The notes below the pieces were generated by a model, which searched no databases, was not told the DNA's origin, and worked only from the letters and a program-made list of their open reading frames with translations. Positions 1-10,073 of a stretch of DNA of 64,000 nucleotides are shown in pieces (positions within the stretch are counted from its first letter, which is position 1; each line of letters opens with the position of its first letter). The stretch spans positions 3,658,001 to 3,722,000 of the forward strand of contig NZ_LT629749.1 of NCBI RefSeq assembly GCF_900105065.1, given 5' to 3'. The position numbers and the translations under genes were made by a program. This stretch comes from Friedmanniella luteola. Its GTDB lineage: Bacteria; Actinomycetota; Actinomycetes; Propionibacteriales; Propionibacteriaceae.

Positions 1-633
1 GTCCTTGAGGGTGATGAGGCCCTTGAGCCGGCCGCGCTCGTCGACGAGCGGCAGCTTCTCGATCTTGTGGGCGGCGAGCAGCGCCATCGCGTCCTCGCCG
101 CTGATGCCGACCGGACCCGTGACCAGCGGCATCTTCGTCATGACGTCCCCGACGAGCCGGGCCGGGTCGTTCTCGAAGCGCATGTCGCGGTTGGTGACGA
201 TGCCCAGCAGGGTCTGGTCGCGGTCGACGACCGGGACGCCGGAGATCCGGAAGCGGCCGCACATCGCGTCGGCCTCGCCGATGGTGGCGTCGGGGCTGAT
301 GGTGATCGGCTCGTCGACCATGCCGGCCTCGGAGCGCTTGACCACGTCGACCTGGTGGGCCTGGTCCTCGATGGAGAGGTTGCGGTGGATGATGCCCAGC
401 CCGCCCTGGCGCGCGATGGCGACGGCCATCCGGGCCTCGGTCACGGTGTCCATCGGGGAGGAGACCAGGGGGACCTTGACGCTGATCCGCTTGGACACGC
501 GCGACTCGGTGCGCACCTGGGACGGGATGACGTCGCTCTCGGAGGGCTGCAGCAGGACGTCGTCGAACGTCAGACCGAGGGTCGCGAAGGGTTCGGGCAC
601 ACCAGCGGCACTGAGACCGGGAGACGAGGACAC
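1..633 (-). CDS. guaB: IMP dehydrogenase, N-terminal part (cut by window start)
   Basis: IMP dehydrogenase oxidises IMP to XMP, the committed step of guanine nucleotide synthesis, in the cytosol. The 211 codons present start at a GTG and read into LTFDDVLLQP, the typical IMPDH opening, then VPLVSSPMDTVTEARMAIA and GGLGIIHRN of the barrel. The two CBS domains follow: the first includes SGVPVVD and GIVTNRDMRF, the second includes KLPLVDERGRLKGLITLKD. The catalytic cysteine loop lies beyond the window. It sits directly downstream of shbA, an order known in actinomycetes (sigD-guaB2 in Mycobacterium). A TAGCAT hexamer at 667-672 on the same strand could be a -10 box giving a leader of under 30 bases; no good -35 was seen. 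Confidence 0.95.
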   Translation of the reverse strand, partial: MSSSPGLSAAGVPEPFATLGLTFDDVLLQPSESDVIPSQVRTESRVSKRISVKVPLVSSPMDTVTEARMAVAIARQGGLGIIHRNLSIEDQAHQVDVVKRSEAGMVDEPITISPDATIGEADAMCGRFRISGVPVVDRDQTLLGIVTNRDMRFENDPARLVGDVMTKMPLVTGPVGISGEDAMALLAAHKIEKLPLVDERGRLKGLITLKD

Positions 634-743
634 GGGCCTGGGCCTTTCACGCGGAACGGAGTGCCCATGCTAGCCGAGCAGGCCCCCCCAGCCCGCCGTG
701 CCCAGGGGCGGCCCCGGCCTCCCGACGGGCCCCGGCGGCGGGC

Positions 744-1379
744 TCAGAACCCGGCGGCCAGCCCCAGCTCGACCGGTGCCACCGCCGGCCGGAGGAAGCC
801 GGCGAGCAGCTCGCGGTGCTCGTCGGAGCCCTCGATGAGGTGCCGCAGCTTGGCCACCCCGCGGTGCTGGGCGACGCGCACGGCGTTGGCGGTCATGCCC
901 AGCCGCTCCCCGACGGCGTCGGCGCTGAGGCCGCCGGCGCGGAGCAGCAGCACCTGCTGGGTCCGTGGCGGCAGCCGGGCCAGCAGGTCGTTGGTGGCCC
1001 GGACGACGGCCGCCGAGACGGCCTGCTCCTCCGGCGTCGGTGAGGGCTCGGTCTGGTCGGGCATCTCCTCGACCAGCACGGCCGCCCGGCGGAAGCCGCG
1101 CTGGGCGTCGGCGACCTTGTGCGCGGCGATGCCGTAGACGAAGGCGGCGAACGGCGCACCCTGCTGCTGGTAGCGGGGCAGCACGTCGAGCACGGCGACG
1201 CAGGTCTCCTGGGCGACGTCGTCGGCCGCCTCGGCACCGCCGGCGTAGCTGCGGAGCCGCGACCGGCAGTAGCGCAGCACCACCGGCCGCACCGCCGCGA
1301 GGAGCGCGTGCAGCGCCACCTCGTCCCCGGTCTGGGCCCGGGCCACGATCGCCGGGTCGAACTGGTCGTGATCGGTCAC
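744..1379 (-). CDS. shbA: ECF-like sigma factor ShbA/SigD
   Basis: A 211-residue sigma-70 family factor. Region 2 shows the helix RPVVLRYCRSRL and the acidic DDVAQETCVAVLDVLPRY segment. Region 4 shows LPPRTQQVLLLRAGGLSADAVGERLG followed by the DNA-recognition helix TANAVRVAQHRGVAKLR. The GTG at 1379 was preferred over longer in-frame starts because AGGGGG precedes it at good spacing and the protein then begins VTDHDQFDPAIVARA, right before region 2. In Streptomyces griseus ShbA drives transcription of the principal sigma factor gene hrdB, and Mycobacterium SigD occupies the same place next to guaB; the same role here is inferred from family and synteny. Confidence 0.85.
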   Translation of the reverse strand: MTDHDQFDPAIVARAQTGDEVALHALLAAVRPVVLRYCRSRLRSYAGGAEAADDVAQETCVAVLDVLPRYQQQGAPFAAFVYGIAAHKVADAQRGFRRAAVLVEEMPDQTEPSPTPEEQAVSAAVVRATNDLLARLPPRTQQVLLLRAGGLSADAVGERLGMTANAVRVAQHRGVAKLRHLIEGSDEHRELLAGFLRPAVAPVELGLAAGF

Positions 1380-1545
1380 CCTACGTACCCCCTGTCGTCC
1401 CCGAGAGAAGGCCACCTGCTGCGCGCCACTGTTCCAGACGCCTGCGGGCGCCACAACCGGATCGGGCGCGCCGCTGGGCGGGCCGGGGTAACGAAGGGGC
1501 AACGATCACCGTGCCCCCTGGCTGCCGGGGGGTCCCGGCACGCCA

Positions 1546-1577
1546 CGAGGGCCCTCCCCTGCCGGGAAGGGCCCTCG
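1546..1577 (-). terminator. Hairpin downstream of groL
   Basis: A perfect 10-bp stem (CGAGGGCCCT and its complement) with a 12-base loop lies about 35 bases after the groL stop and before shbA. There is no T tract, as is usual in high-GC actinomycetes. It is a candidate groSL terminator. Confidence 0.5.
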
Positions 1578-1609
1578 CGGGTCGTACGGGTCGTGCGGGT
1601 GGAGCAGCC

Positions 1610-3549
<1,940 letters not shown>

Positions 3550-3623
3550 GTCCAAACCCCTTTCACGAGTGTGGGATGTTCGGGAGGAGTGGTCGAGACG
3601 TCGTCGCGGTGCCGTCCCGTCCG

Positions 3624-3650
3624 TTGGCACACTCCAGGGGAGAGTGCCAA
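3624..3650 (-). promoter_or_regulatory. CIRCE operator, groS-proximal copy
   Basis: TTGGCACAC-N9-GAGTGCCAA has the 9-9-9 architecture of the HrcA operator (consensus TTAGCACTC-N9-GAGTGCTAA). Eight of the nine positions pair between the arms. Confidence 0.85.
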
Positions 3651-3658
3651 TGGCGAGG

Positions 3659-3685
3659 TTAGCACTCGGCCTGGTGGAGTGCCAG
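3659..3685 (-). promoter_or_regulatory. CIRCE operator, distal copy
   Basis: TTAGCACTC-N9-GAGTGCCAG, read on the plus strand, keeps a perfect left consensus arm. Its centre is 35 bp from the first copy. Two CIRCE copies upstream of groES are known in other bacteria and indicate heat-shock repression by HrcA. Confidence 0.88.
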
Positions 3686-3692
3686 CAGCGGG

Positions 3693-3737
3693 GACGACGA
3701 ACGGGCCGGCCCCCGGGGGGCCGACCCGTCGGTCGTC
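3693..3737 (-). terminator. Hairpin downstream of the metallophosphoesterase gene
   Basis: Nested arms: an outer GACGAC/GTCGTC pair around an inner stem at 3701-3729 (ACGGG and CGGCCCCC pairing with GGGGGCCG and CCCGT, one C-A mismatch). It lies about 25 bases after the stop codon and next to the groS control region. Confidence 0.5.
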
Positions 3738-3762
3738 ACGGCGCCGCAGCAGCGGCGCGGGG

Positions 3763-5274
3763 TCAGCGGACGAACTGCACGCCCGTCAGGGTCTGGGTGT
3801 AGGCACCCCAGGTGGTGCCCGTGAGCGGGGCGTAGATGCGGGTCGACACGGTGCCGTCGGCCGGGTCGACGTCGAACATCCGGACCGGGTTGGTCACGCC
3901 GTCGTGCATCGTGGTCAGGAACGAGTAGATCTTGTTCCCGTTCTTGCCGGTGTCGACGCGGGCCCGCTGGGCCAGCCCGACGTGGCCGGAGAAGACCATC
4001 TTGATGTTCGGGTACTGGCTGACGAGCTGGTCGAACAGCTGCTGGCCGCTCGTGTCGCCGTAGCCCTGGTTGCTGCCGTCGAGCCCGCCGCCGCCGTTCT
4101 GGTAGCTGTGGGTGCTGATCAGCACGTTGTGGTCCGGGTGCGAGGCCACGACCTTCTTGGCCCAGGCGACCACGCCGGGGCGCGGGCAGAACTCCAGGCT
4201 CAGCACCATCCACTGCAGCCCGCCGGCGGAGTAGGTGGAGTAGACGTTGTCGACCTTGCCCGACTCGTACGTCCCCGCCACGGCGCCGAAGTCGCTCGCC
4301 TTGAAGTAGCTGTTGAACGTCGACGTGTCGCGCTGCAGGGCGCGGGTGTTCTGCGGGTCGCGGGCCGAGCCGCCGACGCCCGTGGCCATCGTGTCGTGGT
4401 TCCCGACCGAGACCGTGTAGGGGATGTCGGCGTCCTCGAGGACGTCCATGCTGTTCTTCGCCATCGCCATCTGCCGGTGGTCCGGGGTGTCCCAGTTGAC
4501 CAGGTCGCCGGTCTGGGCCACGAAGGCGAGGTCCTTCTGGCGCGCCAGCCACTGGTTCCGGTTCGTCAGCCGGCGGTCCCCGCTGGCCAGGACCTCGTTC
4601 TGGGTGTCCGGGATGATCGCGAAGCTGAACGCTCCGGCCGTTCCCGGCGTCGTGGTGGGCGGCGGCGTCGGGGTGGTCGGCGTCGCCGGCTCCTCCGCGC
4701 CGCTGGCGGACGCGGCGTAGAAGGCGACGTTCTCGTACTCCCAGCCGTCCGCCTCGAGCGCGGCCTGCCGCGCCGCGCTGGCGGCGAGCCGGTGGAGGGT
4801 GCCCTTGCGGAAGCGCTCGACGGGCTTGAGGCAGTCCGAGCCGACCTTGGACACGTAGAAGGTGACGCCCTGGTCGTCGTAGTCGAACCGCTGGGCCGCC
4901 GAGACCAGCTCGGTGGTGGACCGGGTGAAGATGTAGTCCTGCGGGTCGGACCGGTACATCCGGTGCACCGGCACCAGCCCGGGTCCGGGAACGGTCGACG
5001 CCCGGAACGCGACACCCTGGTCCTCGGTGTAGCCCGCGGCCGCGGCCTTGTCGGCCTCGCCGGTCCACGGGGTGGTGAGGCTGGCGCCGTTGCTCGGCTT
5101 GACCACGGTGTACACCGGGTCGTTGAACGCAGAGCAGCTCGGGGCCGGCGTGGCAGCGGTGGCGGTGGCCGGGACGAGTGCGGCGGTGGTCAGGGCCAGC
5201 AGCCCGGCGACGCCGACGGCGACGGCCGGACGGACCCTGGCAGGTCTGGTCGATGGTGCGTGCTGCGTGTTCAT
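3763..5274 (-). CDS. Exported metallophosphoesterase with DUF5648-like modules
   Basis: A 503-residue protein. Residues 1 to about 41 form a Sec signal peptide: an Arg-rich N-region, a hydrophobic stretch with VAGLLALTTAALV, and an ATATAA cleavage region. Residues about 48-195 hold two or three DUF5648-like units (PVHRMYRSDPQDYIFT...GVTFYV and PVERFRKGTLHRL...NVAFYA), a small domain of secreted enzymes thought to bind surfaces or sugars. A Thr/Pro linker follows. The calcineurin-like phosphoesterase domain carries IIPDTQN, TGDLVNWD, VGNHD, STHSYQNGGG and SGHVG as metal ligands. The ATG is preceded by AGGAG. The substrate cannot be read from sequence. Confidence 0.85.
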   Translation of the reverse strand: MNTQHAPSTRPARVRPAVAVGVAGLLALTTAALVPATATAATPAPSCSAFNDPVYTVVKPSNGASLTTPWTGEADKAAAAGYTEDQGVAFRASTVPGPGLVPVHRMYRSDPQDYIFTRSTTELVSAAQRFDYDDQGVTFYVSKVGSDCLKPVERFRKGTLHRLAASAARQAALEADGWEYENVAFYAASASGAEEPATPTTPTPPPTTTPGTAGAFSFAIIPDTQNEVLASGDRRLTNRNQWLARQKDLAFVAQTGDLVNWDTPDHRQMAMAKNSMDVLEDADIPYTVSVGNHDTMATGVGGSARDPQNTRALQRDTSTFNSYFKASDFGAVAGTYESGKVDNVYSTYSAGGLQWMVLSLEFCPRPGVVAWAKKVVASHPDHNVLISTHSYQNGGGGLDGSNQGYGDTSGQQLFDQLVSQYPNIKMVFSGHVGLAQRARVDTGKNGNKIYSFLTTMHDGVTNPVRMFDVDPADGTVSTRIYAPLTGTTWGAYTQTLTGVQFVR

Positions 5275-5513
5275 CGGGCTCCTAGTCGAGGTTGCCCCCC
5301 CGTACGATTCGCCCGAAGCATAACGAGAAAGTCACGAATCGATGCACCTGTGATAACGGCCCAGCCGGCTGGAGGGCGGCTCCCCCTGTCGTCGCCCCTG
5401 ACCGCGCGCCTGGCGGGGCGGCCCGTCCAGCTCGGGGTGTGGTCAACCTCACGTGCCGGAGGGGCACCTCCGGACGCCCGGCCCGGCCCGGGACGCTCCC
5501 CGGCCGCCCGGCG
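5275..5513. other. Intergenic region upstream of the phosphoesterase
   Basis: 239 bp without a convincing gene. An AT-richer patch at about 5305-5350 is the probable promoter zone of the phosphoesterase. A short hairpin (CCGGAGG-GGCA-CCTCCGG, 5456-5473) lies downstream of the methyltransferase gene and may terminate it. Confidence 0.4.
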
Positions 5514-6692
5514 TCAGCCGTGGCCGAGCCGGCGCACGACCAGGGCGACGGCCCCGGACGGCGTCCGGGAGAGCACCAGCGTCGCCCGTCCCGGGCCGCG
5601 CGGCGCGAGCCGTCGCCGCAGCACCGCCGGGTCGACGTCGACGCCGCGCTTCTTGATCTCGAGGGTGCCGACCTCGTGCTCGCGGACCCAGCGGCGCAGC
5701 GTCTTCTCCCCGGCGCCCAGCACGTCGAGCACCTCGAAGGCGGTGGCGAACGGGGTCTCCTCGGCGGTGTCGCCGCTGAGGTAGGCGATCTCGGGGTTCA
5801 GCAGGTGGGCGCCGAGTCGGCGGCCCAGCGGGCCCACCCCCCGCGCCCGGATCACCGCCCCGTCCGGCTCGAACAGGTAGCGCCCGACCGGGCCGACCGG
5901 CAGCGGCTCGGCCGGCCGGCCGGGCCCGGGGCGCGGCACCTCGAGCCGGGCGCCCGGGAGCAGCGTGGCCACGTCGAGGTCCGGCCGGGCGCCGGGCCCG
6001 GCCCAGAGCCCGACCTCGACGGTGTCGCCGTCGTGGGTCACCCACTCGGCCTCGGCCGTCGTCGGCACCAGGGTGTGCGGCAGGGCGGGTCCGAGCTTGA
6101 CCCCGGCCACCCGGTCGCCGGCGAGCAGTGTGGTGACGAGGTCCCACGAGGGGGTGAAGTCGGTGACCCGCCAGAGCCGACCGCTGCCGCTGCGCCGGGC
6201 GGGGTCGCAGAAGGCGGCGGTGCCGGGCGTCAGGAGCTCGGCCGCCACCGCCTCGGCGTCGGCGCACAGCACCTGCCCCCGCTCCCCCAGGTTGGCCGCG
6301 GCGACCGCGGCCGTCCCGGGGTCGCGCTCGACGGCGACGACCTCCAGCCCCGCGTCCGCGAAGGCGAGGGCGTCGGTCCCGATCCCGCAGCCCAGGTCCA
6401 CCACGCGGGCCGCGCCTGCGGCGACCAGCCGGGCCGCGTGGTGGGCGGCGACGGCCGGCCGCGTCGCCTGCTCGAGGCCGTCCCGGGTGAAGAACAGGGT
6501 CGCCGCCCGATCGCCGAACTTCTGCCGCGCCCGCCGGCGCAGCGAGGCCTGGTGCAGGGCGGCGGCCCCGACGGCGGACCCGTGCGCCGCCCGCAGCCGG
6601 GTGGCGGCGGCCAGCCCGTCGGGGTCCGGCTCGGCCACCGCGTCGGCCAGCGCCTCGGCGGTCAGCCCGGGGGGCAGCGCGGGTGCGGTCAC
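5514..6692 (-). CDS. SAM-dependent methyltransferase with THUMP-like C-terminal domain
   Basis: A 392-residue protein. The N-terminal helical part (residues 1-90) precedes a Rossmann methyltransferase domain with the SAM-binding motif VVDLGCGIGTDALAFADAG and an acidic loop VVAVERDP. The motif FCDPARR takes the place of the catalytic D/NPPY loop. The C-terminal region (IAYLSGDTAEETPFATAFEVLD, then GTLEIKKRGVDVDP) matches the THUMP-like domain found in this actinobacterial family, suggesting an RNA substrate. The target nucleotide is unknown. GTG start at 6692 with GGGAG about 10 bases upstream. Confidence 0.8.
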   Translation of the reverse strand: MTAPALPPGLTAEALADAVAEPDPDGLAAATRLRAAHGSAVGAAALHQASLRRRARQKFGDRAATLFFTRDGLEQATRPAVAAHHAARLVAAGAARVVDLGCGIGTDALAFADAGLEVVAVERDPGTAAVAAANLGERGQVLCADAEAVAAELLTPGTAAFCDPARRSGSGRLWRVTDFTPSWDLVTTLLAGDRVAGVKLGPALPHTLVPTTAEAEWVTHDGDTVEVGLWAGPGARPDLDVATLLPGARLEVPRPGPGRPAEPLPVGPVGRYLFEPDGAVIRARGVGPLGRRLGAHLLNPEIAYLSGDTAEETPFATAFEVLDVLGAGEKTLRRWVREHEVGTLEIKKRGVDVDPAVLRRRLAPRGPGRATLVLSRTPSGAVALVVRRLGHG

Positions 6693-6753
6693 CCGCGCAT
6701 CATCTCCCGGACGGGCGCGCGGCCGGTCGGCCGAGGCGGTGGGGACGCGGACC

Positions 6754-7794
6754 TCAGAGCAGGATGGTCTGGACCGGGAGCGAGGAGTCGGCGCCGATGT
6801 CGAGCCCGGAGGGCCGGCCGCCGGCCGTGACGATCTCCGAGCCGAGCACGGCGATCATCGCCCCGTTGTCGGTGCACAGCGCCGGCCGCGGCGTGCGCAG
6901 CTCGATGCCGTGCGCGGCGGTGCGCTCCTCGAGGAGCGCCCGCAGCCGGCTGTTGGCGGCGACCCCGCCGCCGATGAGCAGGGCGGGGGTGTCCGTGGCG
7001 AGGCAGGCGTCGACGGCCTTGGCGCTGAGCACGTCGCAGACGGCCTCCTGGAAGCTGGCGGCGACGTCGGCGAGCGGTACGTCCTCCCCGTGACGCTGCC
7101 GGGTCTCCACCCAGCGGGCGACCGCGGTCTTGACGCCGGAGAACGAGAAGTTGAAGCGGTGCCGCTCCTGGTCCTTGCTCGCGGTCAGCCCGCGGGGGAA
7201 GGCGATGGCCCGCGGGTCGCCCGTGGCGGCGCGGTCGATGACCGGCCCGCCCGGGTAGGGCAGCCCGAGCACCCGGGCGACCTTGTCGTAGGCCTCCCCG
7301 GCGGCGTCGTCGACGGTGGAGCCGAGCTCGGTGATGGAGCTGGCCATGTCCTCCACCCAGAGCAGCGAGGTGTGCCCTCCGGAGACCAGCAGCGCGATGC
7401 AGGGCTGCGGCAGCGAGCCGTGGTCCAGCAGGTCGACCGCCACGTGGCCGGCCAGGTGGTTGACGCCGTAGAGCGGCTTGTCCAGGGCGAGCGCCAGCGC
7501 CTTGGCACTGGCCAGGCCGACGACGAGGGCTCCCATCAGGCCCGGGCCGGCGGTCACGGCGATGCCGTCGATCTCGGCCAGGTCGACGTCGGCCGTCGCG
7601 CAGGCGCGCTCCAGGGTCGGCACCATGGCCTCCAGGTGCGCCCGGCTGGCCACCTCCGGCACCACCCCGCCGAAACGGACGTGCTCCTCGACGCTGGAGG
7701 CCACCTCGTTGGCCAGCAGCTGGTGGCCGCGGACGAGTCCGACGCCGGTCTCGTCGCAGGAGGACTCCAGGCCCAGGATCAGGGGTCCGCTCAC
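6754..7794 (-). CDS. tsaD: tRNA N6-threonylcarbamoyladenosine transferase TsaD
   Basis: The 346-residue Kae1/TsaD ASKHA-fold protein that transfers the threonylcarbamoyl group to A37 of ANN-decoding tRNAs together with TsaB and TsaE. It starts with [12 protein letters not shown]. The metal-binding histidines lie in [11 protein letters not shown] (the HxxxH motif), and VSGGHTSL and [10 protein letters not shown] complete the nucleotide site. The GTG start overlaps the rimI stop in a GTGA tetranucleotide, so the two are translationally coupled. Length and motifs are complete. Confidence 0.96.
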   Translation of the reverse strand: MSGPLILGLESSCDETGVGLVRGHQLLANEVASSVEEHVRFGGVVPEVASRAHLEAMVPTLERACATADVDLAEIDGIAVTAGPGLMGALVVGLASAKALALALDKPLYGVNHLAGHVAVDLLDHGSLPQPCIALLVSGGHTSLLWVEDMASSITELGSTVDDAAGEAYDKVARVLGLPYPGGPVIDRAATGDPRAIAFPRGLTASKDQERHRFNFSFSGVKTAVARWVETRQRHGEDVPLADVAASFQEAVCDVLSAKAVDACLATDTPALLIGGGVAANSRLRALLEERTAAHGIELRTPRPALCTDNGAMIAVLGSEIVTAGGRPSGLDIGADSSLPVQTILL

Positions 7795-8378
7795 GGCTGC
7801 TCCTCGGTGTCGGCGGGGACGGCTGGTGGCGGCGGGACGACGGGAGCCGGCCGGGAGCCCTGCTGCGCCCGCTCCGCGGCCTCCTCCCCGAGCTGGGCGG
7901 CGTACCGCGCCGGCCAGGTGTCGAGGTCGTAGAGCTTGAGGATCAGCGCGTCCTGGCCCGGGCCGTAGTAGTCGCGGCGGGCAGTCAGCTGCTCGAACCC
8001 GAGGTGCTGGTAGAGCGCGATGGCCGGCTCGTTGTCGTAGTCCACCTCGAGCAGGACCGCGCGGGCGCCCAGGTGGCGGACGGCGTCCAGCCCGGCCAGG
8101 ACGAGCGCGGTGCCGAGCCCCTCGCGCCGGTGGCCGGGGGCGACGACCAGCCGGTGCAGGTCGGCGTGCTCGCCGGTGGTGCGGAAGGCGACGACCCCGA
8201 CGACCTGCCCGGCGCGGGCCAGCAGCACGGTCCGGCCCTCCCCCAGCAGCTCACCGGCCCAGCTGCGCTCGCTCCACTGCTCCGGCTCGGGGAAGCCGAC
8301 GCGCTCCAGCGCCAGCACGGCCGGCAGGTCGTCGCGGCGGGCCGGGGTGATGCTGACCGCGGCGGCGCCGCCGGTCAC
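7791..8378 (-). CDS. rimI: Ribosomal protein alanine N-acetyltransferase RimI-like
   Basis: A GNAT-fold acetyltransferase of about 195 residues. Motif A is visible as [27 protein letters not shown], the acetyl-CoA pyrophosphate loop, followed by [18 protein letters not shown], the RimI-typical end of motif B. A Pro/Ala-rich tail of about 40 residues follows. RimI acetylates the N-terminus of S18 in E. coli; in actinomycetes the physiological target is less certain. The GTG at 8378 overlaps the tsaB stop as GTGA, which decides the start over longer in-frame reading. Confidence 0.88.
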   Translation of the reverse strand: MTGGAAAVSITPARRDDLPAVLALERVGFPEPEQWSERSWAGELLGEGRTVLLARAGQVVGVVAFRTTGEHADLHRLVVAPGHRREGLGTALVLAGLDAVRHLGARAVLLEVDYDNEPAIALYQHLGFEQLTARRDYYGPGQDALILKLYDLDTWPARYAAQLGEEAAERAQQGSRPAPVVPPPPAVPADTEEQP

Positions 8379-9043
8379 CGGGGTCCCTGGGGCGCCAGCA
8401 CGGACTTGCGTCGGGTGGGCTCCGCCGCGTCGGGCCGGCGGAGGTAGAGCGGCTCCCGGCCGGCGTCGGGCAGGTCGGGCCCGTGCGCGGCCAGCACGCC
8501 CGCGTCGAGGGTCCTGGGTCCGATCACGGCGTCGAGGACGTCGGGGTAGACGTCGGCGGCGGGTCCGACGACGGGCAGCTTCGGGACCTCGCCCGGTGCG
8601 CTGACCCGCGGTCCGTCCACGCGCACGCCCTCGGCGTCGTAGCGCGCCCAGTAGACCTCGCGACGCCGGGCGTCGGTGGCGACCACGAAGGCCCGGCCCA
8701 CCTGCTCGCGGTCGCGGTGCTCGAGGACGTGCTGGCGGGCGAGGACGTCCAGGCTGCACACCCCGCGCCACGGGCGGCGGAGCGCCGAGGCGAGCACCTG
8801 GGCGGTGACGATGCCCACCCGGAGCCCGGTGAACGGCCCGGGTCCGAGGCCGACGACCAGCTGGTCGAGCTCGCCCGCCCGTACGCCGGCGTCGGCGAGG
8901 CAGCGCTGGACCAGGGGGGTGAGCTGCTCGACGTGGGCCCGGCGGTCCGCGACGCCGGCCACCGCGAGGACCTCCGCCCCCCGGGCGAGCCCGACGGCGA
9001 CGGTGGTGGAGGTGTCGAGCGCCAGGACCAGCGGCTCAGCCAC
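8375..9043 (-). CDS. tsaB: t6A biosynthesis protein TsaB
   Basis: The 222-residue partner of TsaD that scaffolds the t6A enzyme. It opens with LVLALDTSTTVAVGLA and contains the conserved LVVGLGPGPFTGLRVGI segment, hallmarks of the TsaB (YeaZ) family. The GTG start overlaps the end of tsaE by 8 bases, and the stop overlaps rimI, so tsaE-tsaB-rimI-tsaD is one coupled operon. Confidence 0.95.
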   Translation of the reverse strand: MAEPLVLALDTSTTVAVGLARGAEVLAVAGVADRRAHVEQLTPLVQRCLADAGVRAGELDQLVVGLGPGPFTGLRVGIVTAQVLASALRRPWRGVCSLDVLARQHVLEHRDREQVGRAFVVATDARRREVYWARYDAEGVRVDGPRVSAPGEVPKLPVVGPAADVYPDVLDAVIGPRTLDAGVLAAHGPDLPDAGREPLYLRRPDAAEPTRRKSVLAPQGPR

Positions 9044-9983
9044 GGGGACCCCGCAGCGCGTGCAGGTCGACGTCGGCCCAGCGGGGCCCCACCCCGTGCA
9101 GCGCGACCAGCCGGACGTCGTCGTCGGCGTCGGGGGCGGGCCGGACGGCGATCTCGATCTCCAGAAGGTCCGGCGCCAGCCCCTCGGCGAGCCCGGCGCC
9201 CCACTCGACGACGGTGACGGCGTCGGCGAGGGTGGCGTCGAGGTCGAGGTCGTCGAGCTCCTCCGCGCTCTGCAGCCGGTACGCGTCGACGTGCACCAGG
9301 GCGGGGCCGCTGCCCCGCGGCGGGTGGATCCGGGACAGCACGAAGGTGGGGGAGATGACGGGGCCGCTGGTGTCGAGACCGCGGCCGAGGCCCTGGGTCA
9401 GGGTGGTCTTGCCGGCGCCGAGACCACCGGTGGCGATCAGCAGGTCCCCGGGCCGCAGCAGGGACGCCAGCCGCTCGCCCAGGTCCTGCATGGCCGCCCC
9501 GCTGGGCACCACCACGACCACGGGCAGGTCCTTGGCCAGCACGACGCCGTGGGGCGCGGGCCGGTCGACGCGGTAGCCGCGGTGCTCCCAGAAGGTGATC
9601 AGCTGCCCGAACTCGGAGCGGGCGAACAGCTCGACGCGGCGGTGACCCGCCCGCGCGGCCAGCTCCTCGGCGACGTGCACCAGGGCGGAGGCGATGCCGT
9701 GCCGCTGGAAGTCGGGGTGCACCGAGACCCGCTGGAAGCTGGCGACGCCGGGAGCGGTCGGGACGACCAGCAGCACGCCGGCCGGGCGTCCACCGACCTC
9801 GGCGTAGACGCCGGTGCCACGGGCCAGCGTGGCGGTGAGCGAGTCGGCCGTCTCCGCGCTCGCCGTCGACGGCGGGTCGAGGGGCGGCCGGGCACCGAAG
9901 GCGGCGTGGATGACCTCGACCATCCCGGTGGCATCGTCCTGCTCCGCCACCGAGACCACGAGATCAGATACCGAGGTGCTCAC
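9036..9983 (-). CDS. tsaE: GNAT acetyltransferase-TsaE fusion
   Basis: About 315 residues in two domains. Residues 1 to about 155 are a GNAT acetyltransferase: VSVHPDFQRHGIASALVHVAEELA is the acetyl-CoA motif, and ITFWEHRGYRVDR closes the domain. Residues about 160-315 are the TsaE ATPase, with Walker A GGLGAGKTTL, VISPTFVLSRIH, HVDAYRL and VVEWGAGL. TsaE drives the TsaBD cycle in t6A synthesis. The GTG at 9983 sits 8 bases after a TAGCAT hexamer, so a leaderless message is likely. TsaE is usually a single-domain protein of about 150 residues; the fusion partner is unexplained. Confidence 0.92.
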   Translation of the reverse strand: MSTSVSDLVVSVAEQDDATGMVEVIHAAFGARPPLDPPSTASAETADSLTATLARGTGVYAEVGGRPAGVLLVVPTAPGVASFQRVSVHPDFQRHGIASALVHVAEELAARAGHRRVELFARSEFGQLITFWEHRGYRVDRPAPHGVVLAKDLPVVVVVPSGAAMQDLGERLASLLRPGDLLIATGGLGAGKTTLTQGLGRGLDTSGPVISPTFVLSRIHPPRGSGPALVHVDAYRLQSAEELDDLDLDATLADAVTVVEWGAGLAEGLAPDLLEIEIAVRPAPDADDDVRLVALHGVGPRWADVDLHALRGPRG

Positions 9984-9991
9984 CGGCGGAC

Positions 9992-9997
9992 ATGCTA
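9992..9997 (-). promoter_or_regulatory. -10 box of the tsaE operon (leaderless)
   Basis: TAGCAT ends 8 bases before the GTG of the GNAT-tsaE gene. This spacing would place transcription start at or near the start codon. The -35 region is covered by the hairpin at 9998-10041, and no TTGACA-like box was seen. Confidence 0.5.
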
Positions 9998-10041
9998 GTG
10001 CCCCGGCCCCGACGTGATCTCTCACGTCCGAGCCGGGGCAC
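9998..10041 (-). terminator. Hairpin between the helicase gene and tsaE
   Basis: Outer arms GTGCCCCGGC/GCCGGGGCAC (10 bp), a 3-base internal mismatch, then inner arms GACGTGA/TCACGTC with a TCTC loop. It is about 32 bases downstream of the helicase stop, so a terminator for that gene is likely. It also abuts the tsaE -10 box. Confidence 0.6.
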
Positions 10042-10073
10042 GGGTGCAGCAGAGCGCCCGGGTGGGCGCCGGG

